The notes beneath the pieces were generated by a model. It saw only the letters and a list, made by a program, of their open reading frames with translations, had not been told where the DNA came from and ran no database searches. Positions 54,415-63,534 of a stretch of 64,000 nt of DNA are shown in pieces (positions within the stretch are counted from its first letter, which is position 1; each line of letters begins with the position of its first letter). Source of the DNA: Methylobacter luteus IMV-B-3098 (GTDB lineage Bacteria > Pseudomonadota > Gammaproteobacteria > Methylococcales > Methylomonadaceae); NCBI RefSeq assembly GCF_000427625.1, contig NZ_KE386569.1, positions 2,340,899-2,404,898 on the forward strand, in the 5' to 3' direction. The translations under genes were made by a program, and so were the position numbers.

Positions 54415-56616
54415 GTGGAACCGACTCAATTCATCGCATCGAACACGCATAATTTACGGCCAAGCCGCATGGTCTGTGGCGCAGCCTGCCTGGCTTTCAT
54501 ATCCGGCCTCGCATCGGCCGCGCCACAGGCGGCGCTGAACGTAAAGGCTCGGGCTCAAGCCAGCTACGGCAAGCTGCCGCTCAGTTTTGAAGCTAACCGG
54601 GGCCAGACCGATGCCCAGGTCAAATTCCTGGCTCGGGGCCAGGGTTATGCTCTGTTTCTGACACCCAACGAGGCAGTGCTGAGCTTAAAGAAGCCCAAAG
54701 TTAAGATCAATACATCTGCTCTTACAAAATTAGCATCTTCCTCCGAAATTTCCAGTTCCATACTACAGCTGCATCTCGTCGAAGCAAACTCAGCTCCAAA
54801 AGTCGTGGGCAAGGAAGCACTGCCTGGGCGCGTTAACTATCTGATCGGCAAGGACCCGAGCCGATGGCGCACGCAGGTGCCAACTTATGGCAAGGTCGCC
54901 TATGAAGACGTCTACCCAGGCGTGGACCTGGTGTATTACGGTAATCAAAGACAATTGGAATATGACTTCGTGCTGGCGCCGGGTGCCGATCCGCATAACA
55001 TCAAGCTGGCTTTCAAGGGTTCCAGGCATATCGAGGTCAGCCCGGCGGGAGAACTGGTTCTGCGCATGGCGAACGGCGACATCCGCATGCACAAGCCGGT
55101 CATTTACCAGGAGATCGACGGCGCCCGCAAACCCATCGACGGCGGCTATGTGCTCAAGGAAGGTCAGACGGTGGGCTTTCAGGTGGCCGCCTATGATACC
55201 GCCCATCCTCTCGTCATCGATCCGGTGCTGGTCTATTCAACTTACCTGGGCGGGACCTATGAAGATATCTTCACACCATCCATCGCCGTTGATTTGCAGG
55301 GGCGAATCTATGTGGCGGGGAGGACCAGCTCAACCGACTTCCCGACCTTAAACTCCGTCCAGCCCACCTTGAGCAGTCGTTCTGGCGGCAGCTATCCTGT
55401 TGATGCCTTTGTCGCCCAGTTGACAGCTGACGGCGCAGCGCTGCGTTATGCAACCTTCCTGGGGGGCAGTGAATTTGATATCAGCCAAGGCATTGTCGTG
55501 GATCCGCGAGGCCAAGCTACTGTGACAGGGATCACCTTATCGCCTGATTTCCCCACCCATAACGCCTTGCAGCCTGCCTTCGGCGGCGGAAAATTTGATG
55601 CCTTTGTCACTCAGCTCACGGCTGACGGTGCGGCACTGCGCTATTCCACCTATCTGGGCGGTAGCGAAGAGGAAAGGGTTGGCGGTATCGCCGTGGATCG
55701 GCGGGGCCAGGTTGTTTTGGCAGGGTCCACCCGCTCGACCAACTTTCCGATTAAAAATGCCTTACAACCCGCTTTCGGCGGTGGCTACATTGATGGCTTT
55801 GTCACCCAACTTACAGCCGATGGGGCGCTGAGTTATTCCACCTACCTGGGCGGCAGTGATATTGATGAGGGCTCGGGTATCGCTGTGGATCCGCAGGGTC
55901 GGGCTTATGTAACGGGATGGACCTCATCATCCAATTTTCCGACTAAAAACGCCCTGCAACCTACATTGCACCCTGGTCCGCCAGGGGCGTTGGGAGACGA
56001 TGCCTTTGTGGCCCAACTCACAGCCAATGGCAGGGCGTTACGCTATTCGACCTACCTGGGCGGCAGTGGTACTGATGATGGCTCGAGTATCGCAGTGGAT
56101 CGGCGGGGCCAGGCCTATGTAGCGGGCGAAACCAACTCGACCGACTTCCCGATCTATAACGCCCTGCAGCCCACTCGGAGTGGTGATAGAGATGCCTTTG
56201 TCACTCAGCTCACGGCTGATGGTTCAGCGCTACGCTATTCCACCTATCTAGGCGGCAGTGGTGATGAGGGCAGTTACAGTATTGCTGTGGATCGACGGGG
56301 TCAAGCAGCTGTGACGGGATATACCGTCTCGCCCAACTTCCCGACCCATAATGCCTTGCAACCTGCCTACGGTGGCAGTGGTGATGCCTTTGTTGCTCAG
56401 TTTGCGGCTGATGGCAGGGCGCTGCGTTATTCCACCTACCTGGGCGGCAATAATATTGATAGGGGCTCGGGTATCACCGTAGATCTGCAGGGGAGAGTTT
56501 ATGTAGCAGGAGATACTGAATCACTCAACTTCCCGACCGTGAATGCCCTGCAACCTGCCTACGGTGGCAATGGTGATATCTTCGTGGCAAAAATCAGAAA
56601 CGATAGTCAACCTTAA
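54415..56616 (+). CDS. SBBP-repeat protein 2
   Basis: A 733-aa exported protein starting at GTG with AGGAG upstream. It has a signal peptide (to about residue 40), a DUF7948-like domain (about 50-280, with LPLSFEANRGQTDAQVKFL and YGNQRQLEYDFVLAPGADPH), then seven SBBP blades with IAVDRRGQAYVAGET-type cores. It ends FVAKIRNDSQP. Seven blades make one complete beta-propeller. Such proteins are exported or surface located; ligand and function are unknown. Confidence 0.87.
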   Translation: MEPTQFIASNTHNLRPSRMVCGAACLAFISGLASAAPQAALNVKARAQASYGKLPLSFEANRGQTDAQVKFLARGQGYALFLTPNEAVLSLKKPKVKINTSALTKLASSSEISSSILQLHLVEANSAPKVVGKEALPGRVNYLIGKDPSRWRTQVPTYGKVAYEDVYPGVDLVYYGNQRQLEYDFVLAPGADPHNIKLAFKGSRHIEVSPAGELVLRMANGDIRMHKPVIYQEIDGARKPIDGGYVLKEGQTVGFQVAAYDTAHPLVIDPVLVYSTYLGGTYEDIFTPSIAVDLQGRIYVAGRTSSTDFPTLNSVQPTLSSRSGGSYPVDAFVAQLTADGAALRYATFLGGSEFDISQGIVVDPRGQATVTGITLSPDFPTHNALQPAFGGGKFDAFVTQLTADGAALRYSTYLGGSEEERVGGIAVDRRGQVVLAGSTRSTNFPIKNALQPAFGGGYIDGFVTQLTADGALSYSTYLGGSDIDEGSGIAVDPQGRAYVTGWTSSSNFPTKNALQPTLHPGPPGALGDDAFVAQLTANGRALRYSTYLGGSGTDDGSSIAVDRRGQAYVAGETNSTDFPIYNALQPTRSGDRDAFVTQLTADGSALRYSTYLGGSGDEGSYSIAVDRRGQAAVTGYTVSPNFPTHNALQPAYGGSGDAFVAQFAADGRALRYSTYLGGNNIDRGSGITVDLQGRVYVAGDTESLNFPTVNALQPAYGGNGDIFVAKIRNDSQP

Positions 56617-56805
56617 GCAAGGCCGGGAAAAAAGACTCAGAATACGGCAGTTAATAATCGTGGCCGGACGTGGCATGCCGCTCCGTTCGAACAGTCCGGC
56701 GTCGGTCAAGTGCGGCCATGCGGCCTGGACGGCGCGGAAACGTCAGGGCCGGGGTTGTAAACCCCGGGCCCGTCTGGGCGAAAAGCCACCGTTGCGGCAA
56801 GCCTC
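56617..56805. repeat. Conserved downstream flank of SBBP gene 2
   Basis: The first 150 bases resemble those after gene 3 (60803-60960), including CGGAAACGTCAGGGCCGGGG and a hairpin made of GGGCCGGGGTT and AACCCCGGGCCC at 56746-56771. No gene is present. Confidence 0.55.
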
Positions 56806-57031
56806 CTACTACGCGCTCCAACGTATTGATTTTGCAGACTTGCCCGCCTACCATACTACCCTCGGGTTAAAGGCTGATTTTTTCAGTCCAGGGGATGTCC
56901 TTGAAAACAACCTATGCGCAATCAACACGGCCTGCACCCGCCTGTTCGGCGCACCACTGGCGCTTAACCCTGTTGTTCGTCCCATTGCGCCTCCCCTTTA
57001 AGCCCAAGTCTTCCGTTTGTTTAAATTCACC
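56806..57031 (+). promoter_or_regulatory. Conserved leader of SBBP gene 3, interrupted by an IS
   Basis: Very close to 51829-52065. The last 15 bases, GCATCAGGAGGTACTC, are found on the other side of the IS at 58589-58603. Landmarks are as in the leader of gene 1. Confidence 0.6.
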
Positions 57032-57035
57032 CTAG

Positions 57036-58584
57036 GAGTCTGTCGGACAGGGTTCAGTATTATGATTCTTATTTGACCGATATGGATTATTGGCGGCATT
57101 GAGTCTTCGGTTCTGCCCAACCAAGAGCTATTTCGGGTTATTTTTCCGTTATCCGGCCGCCAGCACATGCATTCGCTTTAAATTGAAGGCCATAGTCACC
57201 AGTTTCCACTCACCAGCTACCGCATCAAGACCTCTCAGCGAGAATTGGCGGAAGCCCAGTACCTGTTTGATGATCCCAAATACCGGCTCGACCGTGCTTT
57301 TGCGTTTACCATAAAGCGTGCGGCCACTCTGGGTTTTGAGTTTCCAGGCCATTTTGACCAGCGGGTCATCGCTTTCAGGTTCCGGTGCATCCGGCGTCAG
57401 GCGTTCCGCCAATGGCAGATGATGGGCTTCCCGGCCCAGCGCGATGAGGGGTGTAATTTTTTGCTCCACACAGGCCTGGATGTTGTCTTTGCTGAAGTAG
57501 CCGTTGTCGGCCAGCAGCATTTCCGGCTTGCCGAGGCTGTCCGGCAAGGCGTTCAGCGCTTTCAGCATCGGCTCGACTTGCCGCTTGTCGTTGGTATGCT
57601 GGCTGAGCGTGGCGGCAACCACCAGCAGGCTGTCAACATCGACGGCCGCCTGGGCATTGTAGCCCTGCACGAAGCCGTCCTTGCTCGGCATGATCCGCGA
57701 TGCTTCGTCGGTCAGGTTGATCTGGTCCTTAGCTTGGGGGCCGGTTTCGGGCGCCTTGGGCTCCTGGCCTCGGGGTTTTTTGCCCGCCTGGCGCTGGCGC
57801 TCCCGGTCAGCCAGTCTCTCCTGGTGGTCTTTTTGGGCTTGTTCGTCCCGTTCTTTAACCCGTTCGGCAATCTTGGCCTTGGCTTCCGCCAAGGCTTTCA
57901 AGCGATCTTCCCGACGCGCGACTTCCGCCGGCAAATCGATACCGTCGGCCAATTCTTCCTGATCAACGTCCGCTGCCTTTTTCAGCAGGGCCTGCACTTC
58001 CTCACGCAATTGCGCTTCCAGCTTTTCGATGTGGCCATGGGACAAGGCCTTGTGCTTCGAGGCATTGGCCTTGATTTTGGTACCATCCAGCGAAATCTGT
58101 CCCAGCTTGACGAGTTTCATCGTCTGCGCCAGTGTCAGCACTTGTACGAACAAGTCCTCCAACTCCACCAGAAAGGTCTTGCGGAAATGAGCCAGGGTGT
58201 CATGATCGGGATGATGATTGGCAGCAATGAACCGAAACGCCACTGAATCGTAGGTTGCCCGCTCGATCTTGCGACTGGAGAACGTGCCGGTCGCATAACC
58301 ATAGATCAGCAGGGCCAACAGCAGTGCCGGATGATAAGCCGCTGAACCCCGTCCAGAATAATGGCCTGTCAGTTTTGATAGATCGAGCTGATCGATCACT
58401 TCGACGATAAAGCGTGCCAGGTGGTCTTCCGGCAACCATTCGTCCACGGACGGCGGAAGCAAATACTGTTGGTTACGATCAAACTGAATAAAGCGACTCA
58501 TCAGAAATCATGGCGGTAAAATGATTGAACTCATCACTATTTTACAACTGATGAGATTTAAATGCTGATAAGTCCGACAGACTC
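57036..58584 (-). mobile_element. IS1182-family insertion sequence with CTAG target duplication
   Basis: The ends are inverted repeats GAGTCTGTCGGAC and GTCCGACAGACTC. Direct repeats CTAG flank them at 57032-57035 and 58585-58588. The uninterrupted leader of gene 1 reads CACCCTAGCATCAGG, which proves the insertion point and the duplicated bases. It holds one intact transposase gene. Confidence 0.93.
57149..58501 (-). CDS. IS1182-family transposase
   Basis: A 450-aa DDE transposase. It has the N-terminal DUF772-like domain (MSRFIQFDRNQQYLLPPSVD, then YHPALLLALLIYGYATG), a charged coiled-coil insert (about residues 165-250), and catalytic motifs ISLDGTKIKANASKHKAL, LLADNGYFS and RKSTVEPVFGIIKQVLGFRQ. 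It appears intact. Confidence 0.93.
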   Translation of the reverse strand: MSRFIQFDRNQQYLLPPSVDEWLPEDHLARFIVEVIDQLDLSKLTGHYSGRGSAAYHPALLLALLIYGYATGTFSSRKIERATYDSVAFRFIAANHHPDHDTLAHFRKTFLVELEDLFVQVLTLAQTMKLVKLGQISLDGTKIKANASKHKALSHGHIEKLEAQLREEVQALLKKAADVDQEELADGIDLPAEVARREDRLKALAEAKAKIAERVKERDEQAQKDHQERLADRERQRQAGKKPRGQEPKAPETGPQAKDQINLTDEASRIMPSKDGFVQGYNAQAAVDVDSLLVVAATLSQHTNDKRQVEPMLKALNALPDSLGKPEMLLADNGYFSKDNIQACVEQKITPLIALGREAHHLPLAERLTPDAPEPESDDPLVKMAWKLKTQSGRTLYGKRKSTVEPVFGIIKQVLGFRQFSLRGLDAVAGEWKLVTMAFNLKRMHVLAAG

Positions 58585-58603
58585 CTAGCATCAGGAGGTA
58601 CTC

Positions 58604-60802
58604 GTGGAACAAACTCAATTCGCCTCATCGAACGTCCATGGTTTGCGTCCAGGCGGCATAGCCGCAGTCCTGATCTGTCTGGCTGTGATGTCCAACCTTG
58701 CGTCAGCCGCTTCATCGGCGGCTCCGGGCCTGAAGGCCCAGGTGCAATCGAATTACGACAAGCTGCCGCTCAGCTTTGAGGCCAACCAGGGCCAGGCGGA
58801 TGCCCAGGTGAAATTTCTCTCGCGGGGCCGTGGCTACACATTGTTTCTGACCCCTTCTGAAGCCGTGCTTTCCTTGAAAAAACCTCAAGCCCGGGCTAAG
58901 GCTGCTTCTCTCGCAAAATCCCCGCCTTCGCCCGAGACGGGGGAAACCGTGCTGCGGATGCAGCTCATCGGGTCCAATTCCGCGCCCGAGGTACTGGGCA
59001 AGGAAGCGCTGCCCGGACGCGTCAATTATCTGATCGGCAAGGACCCCGCCAAATGGCACACAAACATACCCACCTATGGCAAGGTCGCCTACGAAGACGT
59101 CTATCCGGGCGTGGAGCTGGTGTACTACGGCAACCAGGGGCAATTGGAGTATGACTTCGTGGTGGCGCCGGGCGCCGACCCGCGCACCATCAAACTGGCT
59201 TTCCGGGGCGCTGATCGCATCCAGGTGAATCCGGCGGGAGAACTGGTCCTGCACACGGCGGGCGGCGATATCCGCCTGCGCAAGCCGGTTATCTATCAGG
59301 AGATCGACGGCGCCCGCAAACCCGTCGATGGCGGCTATGTGCTCAAGGATGATCACCGGGTGGGGTTCCAAGTCACAGCCTGGGATCGAGCCCAGCCGCT
59401 GGTGATCGACCCCGTGCTGAGCTACTCCACCTATCTGGGCGGCAATGCTGACGATAAGGGGAATGATATTGCCGTTAATCTCGCGAGGAACGCCTACGTG
59501 GTAGGGACAACCGCTTCAACTAATTTCCCCACTGCCAAACCATTGCAGGAGGCGAACGGTGGCCAGACGGATGCCTTCGTGGCCAAACTGAGCCGCGACG
59601 GCTCTGCCCTCATTTACGCGACCTATCTCGGCGGCAGCGGGAATGAGGAAGGTATGGGCATTGCTCTAAACCTTCGCGGCAATGCGTACATAACAGGAAC
59701 TACCGATTCTACCGACTTTCCTACCGCGCATGCCTTGCAGCCCGACAATGGCGGTAACTTCGATGCCTTTGTGGCCGAACTGAGCCGCGACGGCTCTGCG
59801 CTCATTTACTCTACCTATCTCGGCGGCAGCGGCAATGAGATAGACGCTTTCCGGAGTCATTCCAATATTGGGGTTGATTTCAGAGGGAACGCCTACGTGG
59901 TGGGGACGACTTACTCAGCTGACTTTCCAATCAAGGCAGGCGCTTTCCAACGCAATCTCAAAGGCCCCAATGACGCCTTCGTGGCCAAACTGAGCCGCGA
60001 CGGCTCGGCGCTCATTTACTCTACCTATCTCGGCGGCAGTGGATATGAGATCGGGCTTGCCATCGACGTCACGCCCAGGGGTGATGCTTACGTGGCTGGA
60101 TCGATGTTCTTTTCGTCCGACTTCCCGACAACGCCGGGGGCCTTTCAGACGACCTGTGGATCGGACGTCATTGTGACGAAGCTGAATCGCAACGGCTCGG
60201 GCCTTGTTTATTCTACCTGTATTGGGGGTAGTGACTTTGACTTTGCCGGCGGCATCGATGTGGATGCCCGTGGTCATGCCTACGTGGCGGGCAATACTGT
60301 GTCTTCCGACTTCCCTACCGCGCGCGCCTTGCAATCCGCTTACGGTGGCAACAGAGATGCCTTCGTGCTGAAATTGACGCCCGGCGGCTCTAATCTCATC
60401 TATTCTACCTATCTGGGCGGCAGTAAAGCAGACCTTGCTTTTGACATTGCCGTGGATGTCAGGGGCAATGCCTATATCACGGGCGGCTCGGAATCGTCCG
60501 ATCTCACGACAGTTAATCCGCTACAGGCCACGTGTCACGCCAATGCTTTTGGCGATTGCGGGGATGCTATCGTGGCCACGCTGAACCCAACAGGCTCTTC
60601 CCTCACTTTCTCTACCTTCCTGGGAGGCAGCGGTTCCGATGGTGGCGAAGGTATCGCTGTCGATATTTTGGGAAACAGCTACATCACGGGGGTTACATTT
60701 GATACAAATGACTTCCCTACCGAGAAGCCTCTCCAGCCTCTGCTGGGCGGCGGCCGTACTGATGCCTTCGTGGCAAAAATCGGAAGAGATAACCGGCCGT
60801 GA
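58604..60802 (+). CDS. SBBP-repeat protein 3
   Basis: A 732-aa exported protein starting at GTG. The first 40 residues match gene 1 nearly residue for residue (MEQTQFASSNVHGLRPGG and onward), then a DUF7948-like domain and seven SBBP blades. The blades are of another type than in copies 1 and 2: KLSRDGSALIYSTYLGGSGN and NAYVVGTTYSADFP. This points to recombination between a conserved head and a different propeller. The IS1182-type element lies 20 bases upstream of the start, so expression may be altered. Confidence 0.87.
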   Translation: MEQTQFASSNVHGLRPGGIAAVLICLAVMSNLASAASSAAPGLKAQVQSNYDKLPLSFEANQGQADAQVKFLSRGRGYTLFLTPSEAVLSLKKPQARAKAASLAKSPPSPETGETVLRMQLIGSNSAPEVLGKEALPGRVNYLIGKDPAKWHTNIPTYGKVAYEDVYPGVELVYYGNQGQLEYDFVVAPGADPRTIKLAFRGADRIQVNPAGELVLHTAGGDIRLRKPVIYQEIDGARKPVDGGYVLKDDHRVGFQVTAWDRAQPLVIDPVLSYSTYLGGNADDKGNDIAVNLARNAYVVGTTASTNFPTAKPLQEANGGQTDAFVAKLSRDGSALIYATYLGGSGNEEGMGIALNLRGNAYITGTTDSTDFPTAHALQPDNGGNFDAFVAELSRDGSALIYSTYLGGSGNEIDAFRSHSNIGVDFRGNAYVVGTTYSADFPIKAGAFQRNLKGPNDAFVAKLSRDGSALIYSTYLGGSGYEIGLAIDVTPRGDAYVAGSMFFSSDFPTTPGAFQTTCGSDVIVTKLNRNGSGLVYSTCIGGSDFDFAGGIDVDARGHAYVAGNTVSSDFPTARALQSAYGGNRDAFVLKLTPGGSNLIYSTYLGGSKADLAFDIAVDVRGNAYITGGSESSDLTTVNPLQATCHANAFGDCGDAIVATLNPTGSSLTFSTFLGGSGSDGGEGIAVDILGNSYITGVTFDTNDFPTEKPLQPLLGGGRTDAFVAKIGRDNRP

Positions 60803-60960
60803 GCATGGAAAAAATGTAAGCCTGGGTACGCAGTGCGTACGCCCATAGCCGGCTGGGGCATGTTGCCCCGTCCGAAACGTTCTGGCATGGGTTAAGCGCG
60901 GCCGCTTGGCTCAGACAACGCAGAAACATCAGGACCGGGGTTTCAAACCCCGGCCCGCTT
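60803..60960. repeat. Conserved downstream flank of SBBP gene 3
   Basis: Related to the flank of gene 2. It contains a GGTACGCAGTGCGTAC palindrome at 60825-60840 and the hairpin CCGGGGTTTCAAACCCCGG at 60935-60953. Confidence 0.55.
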
Positions 60961-60977
60961 GAGTTTAGACAGCCTGA

Positions 60978-61000
60978 AAGGTACGCAGTGCGTACCCTAC
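60978..61000. repeat. GGTACGCANTGCGTACC palindrome overlapping a stop codon
   Basis: AAGGTACGCAGTGCGTACCC followed by TAC. Bases 60997-60999 are the stop codon (TAG on the minus strand) of the YceK-like gene, so the repeat has supplied its end. Confidence 0.65.
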
Positions 61001-61356
61001 TCGGCATCCTGGCCGTTAGCCTCCTGATCCGGAGGGCTTTCCGATGATCCGCGGGCCTTTTCGAAGTCCTCGGGATTGTATATGCGATACACATCATAGG
61101 GCGCGATAACGGTATCGAAGACGGTCGAGATAGGCAGGTCGACAATCAGGATGGTTGTTATCAGCCCTTTGACCCATCCCGGTTCCGTACGCTCGCCTTT
61201 GAATATCTCCCCCATCTCTTTCACGTCTTTCCTAGAGCCGGGATAGACGGTCCATTCCTTGTTGGGGATTTCATTCCGCGCGCGTATGCTCGAGCAACCG
61301 CACATGGCAGTGCTCAGCAGAACAACCACAGCCCATCTTCCAGCATCGGATTTCAT
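60997..61356 (-). CDS. YceK/YidQ-family lipoprotein
   Basis: A 119-aa lipoprotein. I start at ATG 61356 (MKSDAGRWAVVVLLSTAMCG), with GGAAGG 9 bases upstream. The lipobox cysteine is in AMCGCSSI. The family pattern follows: YPGSRKDV, then IVDLPISTVFDTVIAPYDVYR. The family is of unknown function and probably sits in the outer membrane. A longer frame to 61620 has no support. Confidence 0.8.
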   Translation of the reverse strand: MKSDAGRWAVVVLLSTAMCGCSSIRARNEIPNKEWTVYPGSRKDVKEMGEIFKGERTEPGWVKGLITTILIVDLPISTVFDTVIAPYDVYRIYNPEDFEKARGSSESPPDQEANGQDAE

Positions 61357-61888
61357 CGCTTTTACCTTCCAGCCAATAGAAGTGACACCCTTGTGGATAA
61401 GCCGAACGGCGAGGGCAACTGAAATCTCCATCCCGGAGAAACAACCCGAGGCACGGTGAGCGGCTGTCCTGAACCAGGGCGATTTGCCGGCGGTACGTCT
61501 AACCGGTTGTCTGTTTTCATGAGACCGGCCGGCACCGCTGTCAGTTCGATACAATCCGTTAAAAATTGAGCGATAGCGCCGTAAACATGAAATATCGGGC
61601 CAGATGTTCAATCCGGTCAAGGCTGGGCCGGTTGAGCCGGAATTTTAGCGTAACCCCGGCATCGGCAACTTCGAAATGCCGGGTTTATCCACTCTGCCCA
61701 TAGCGCACTTTGATTTTGTTTTGATTCATAGCATCTGATGTTACACAGACAATTTGCCCATACGTCAAGCGCCTGTAGGGTCGAATTAACTTGTGCCCCA
61801 TGGGTATTCGACCCGAGACGCTTGCCAAGCTTTCTAAAACGTTATGGCTCTTGTTGAGTGCGAATATCCAAAGGGCATAAACGGTAAT
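61357..61888. other. Intergenic region with a degenerate palindromic repeat
   Basis: About 530 bases. A degenerate GTAGGCTGGGTT unit lies at about 61620-61692 (AAGGCTGGGCCGG to GGGTTTATCCACTCTGCC). A 69-codon frame on the minus strand (61685-61894) runs partly through the IS end and has no recognisable features; I do not call it a gene. Confidence 0.4.
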
Positions 61889-61919
61889 TGTCAAAATAAC
61901 TGTCGCCTCAACAGTTAAA

Positions 61920-62987
61920 TCAGGCCGCTTTTTTCAGCGCCTGCCGAATTATATTTTTGTCCTTCTGGTCAGGGTTCAAATAGACCTCAAGTACAGGCTC
62001 CCAATTTCGTGTTTTGTTCCGCCAGCGTTCCGGACGGCGCTTTTTGGCGGCTTGATAGGCCGCCTTTCGCTGTTTCAAAATCGCGAAGTCTTGTCCGCTA
62101 TGCCGCTGATCTGGCGTGACAAACTGAATGGCGCTGTGCCGATGTTCATGGTTATACCAGTCCACAAAGCCCGACACCCAGCGTCGGGCTTGATTCAAAT
62201 CCGTAAAGGGGTGGACCGGATAGTCCGGCCGATATTTGAGGGTCTTGAACAAGGCTTCCGAATACGGATTATCATTGCTCACCGCCGGTCGCGAGAACGA
62301 CGGCAGGATGCCCAAGGCCTGCAGGGTCGCCAGCATCGTGGCACCCTTCATGGGGCCGCCGTTGTCAGAATGCAAAGTCACCTGCTGACGGGGGATGCCT
62401 TCCCGCTGCACGATATCCCGCACAATGTCCGCCGCCCATTCGCTGCTTTCGCGTTCGTACACCTGCCAACCGACAATCTTGCGGCTGTAAACATCCATAA
62501 ACAGATAAAGATACAGGAATACCCCTTTGACGGCCGTGGGCAGATAGGTAATATCCCAGCTGTACAGCTGATTGGGCGCCGTGGCCTTCAGGGCTTTCGG
62601 CTTGCGGCAGTCGGTGGCCGCCCGACTGGCCTGGCGATGCTGAAGTTGCTTCGCCTCGCGCAAGATCCGGTAGAAGGTCGATTCCGAAGCCAGATACTGA
62701 CCCCGCTCGGCCAGAATCGGCACGATCTGGCTGGGCGCCAGCGCGGCAAATTCGGCCGAATTGGCTACCGACAACACGGACTGACGCTCCTGCTCACTGA
62801 GTTTGTTCGCGGGAATCAGCTGGCGGCCGCGACGACCGTCTTCCGCGACTTCACCCGATTGCTGCCAGCGCTGCAATGTGCGCAAGGTGATCCCCAATAA
62901 GTCGCAGGCTCGATGCCGACGGGCTCCGGCGGCGTGGGCTTCGTCTAGCCAAGACACAATTTGTTGGCGCTCTGACAGGGAAATCAT
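61920..62987 (-). CDS. IS3-like transposase orfB
   Basis: A 355-aa DDE transposase. It has an N-terminal helix-turn-helix (HRACDLLGITLRTLQRWQ) and the rve core with catalytic residues in WDITYLPT (Asp), LHSDNGGPMKG (Asp) and DNPYSEALFKTLKYR (Glu). All three are present, so it may be active. It is coupled to orfA by a 4-base overlap. Confidence 0.92.
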   Translation of the reverse strand: MISLSERQQIVSWLDEAHAAGARRHRACDLLGITLRTLQRWQQSGEVAEDGRRGRQLIPANKLSEQERQSVLSVANSAEFAALAPSQIVPILAERGQYLASESTFYRILREAKQLQHRQASRAATDCRKPKALKATAPNQLYSWDITYLPTAVKGVFLYLYLFMDVYSRKIVGWQVYERESSEWAADIVRDIVQREGIPRQQVTLHSDNGGPMKGATMLATLQALGILPSFSRPAVSNDNPYSEALFKTLKYRPDYPVHPFTDLNQARRWVSGFVDWYNHEHRHSAIQFVTPDQRHSGQDFAILKQRKAAYQAAKKRRPERWRNKTRNWEPVLEVYLNPDQKDKNIIRQALKKAA

Positions 62988-63484
62988 GCGTCCTTTTCCT
63001 CCCAGAGCGCCTGATACTTTTTTTGCAGAACCAGTAAGGCCGCCGCTTCCGCCAAGGCTTTTTCCTTGCGCTTCAGCTCCCGCTGTAACGCTTGATGGCT
63101 CACTTGCAGTTCTCGCCAGTCAGCGCGACTGACGGCAGTCTCCGACGTGCCGGTTTCAAAGGCTTTACGCCAGGCGTGTAAATGATGCGGAAAAATCCCT
63201 TGTTCCCGGCACCAGGCATGCAATGTTTCCCCTGCCTTGCCCTGACTATCCAGGATCAGTTGAAAACGTTCGCTCTGATTCCAGTCTTGAGGTCGTTTTG
63301 TCATCAGGTCGGCTTGGCCCTCAACCACGTTTTTCGGTAATTTCATCCAGTTCTTCAACGTCCAGCTGTTTATGTTCAAGTCATCGGCAATCGCTTGAAC
63401 GGTACGATCGCCCCGGTTATAAACTTTCTCCAACGCCTGTTGGCGAAAAGCTTTCGTATAATAAGTCTTCTTTTTCAATTTCAT
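62984..63484 (-). CDS. IS3-like transposase orfA
   Basis: 166 aa, the same protein as at 578-1078: helix-turn-helix at about residues 8-50 and a coiled-coil C-terminus. Confidence 0.9.
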   Translation of the reverse strand: MKLKKKTYYTKAFRQQALEKVYNRGDRTVQAIADDLNINSWTLKNWMKLPKNVVEGQADLMTKRPQDWNQSERFQLILDSQGKAGETLHAWCREQGIFPHHLHAWRKAFETGTSETAVSRADWRELQVSHQALQRELKRKEKALAEAAALLVLQKKYQALWEEKDA

Positions 63485-63534
63485 TACCTCTAATAGTCAA
63501 TCAATGAAAATTAGAGGCGACAGTTATCCTGACA

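Larger units (their letters stand above)
61889..63534 (-). mobile_element. IS3-like insertion sequence, copy 2, complete
   Basis: 1646 bases. The left end is TGTCAAAATAACTGTCGCCTC, and the right end, read inward, is TGTCAGGATAACTGTCGCCTC: inverted repeats of 21 bases with two differences. It begins TG and ends CA as expected for IS3 elements. No clear target duplication is seen, although CAGGGGG follows the right end in both copies. It holds intact orfA and orfB. Confidence 0.88.

Noticed and set aside
52860-56600. Regular repeats of about 180 bases, considered as a CRISPR or satellite array
   Set aside because: They are coding repeats, the SBBP blades, in a continuous frame with diverged sequences.
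61685-61894. 69-codon minus-strand frame next to the IS
   Set aside because: It begins inside the IS terminal repeat and has no family features; chance frame.
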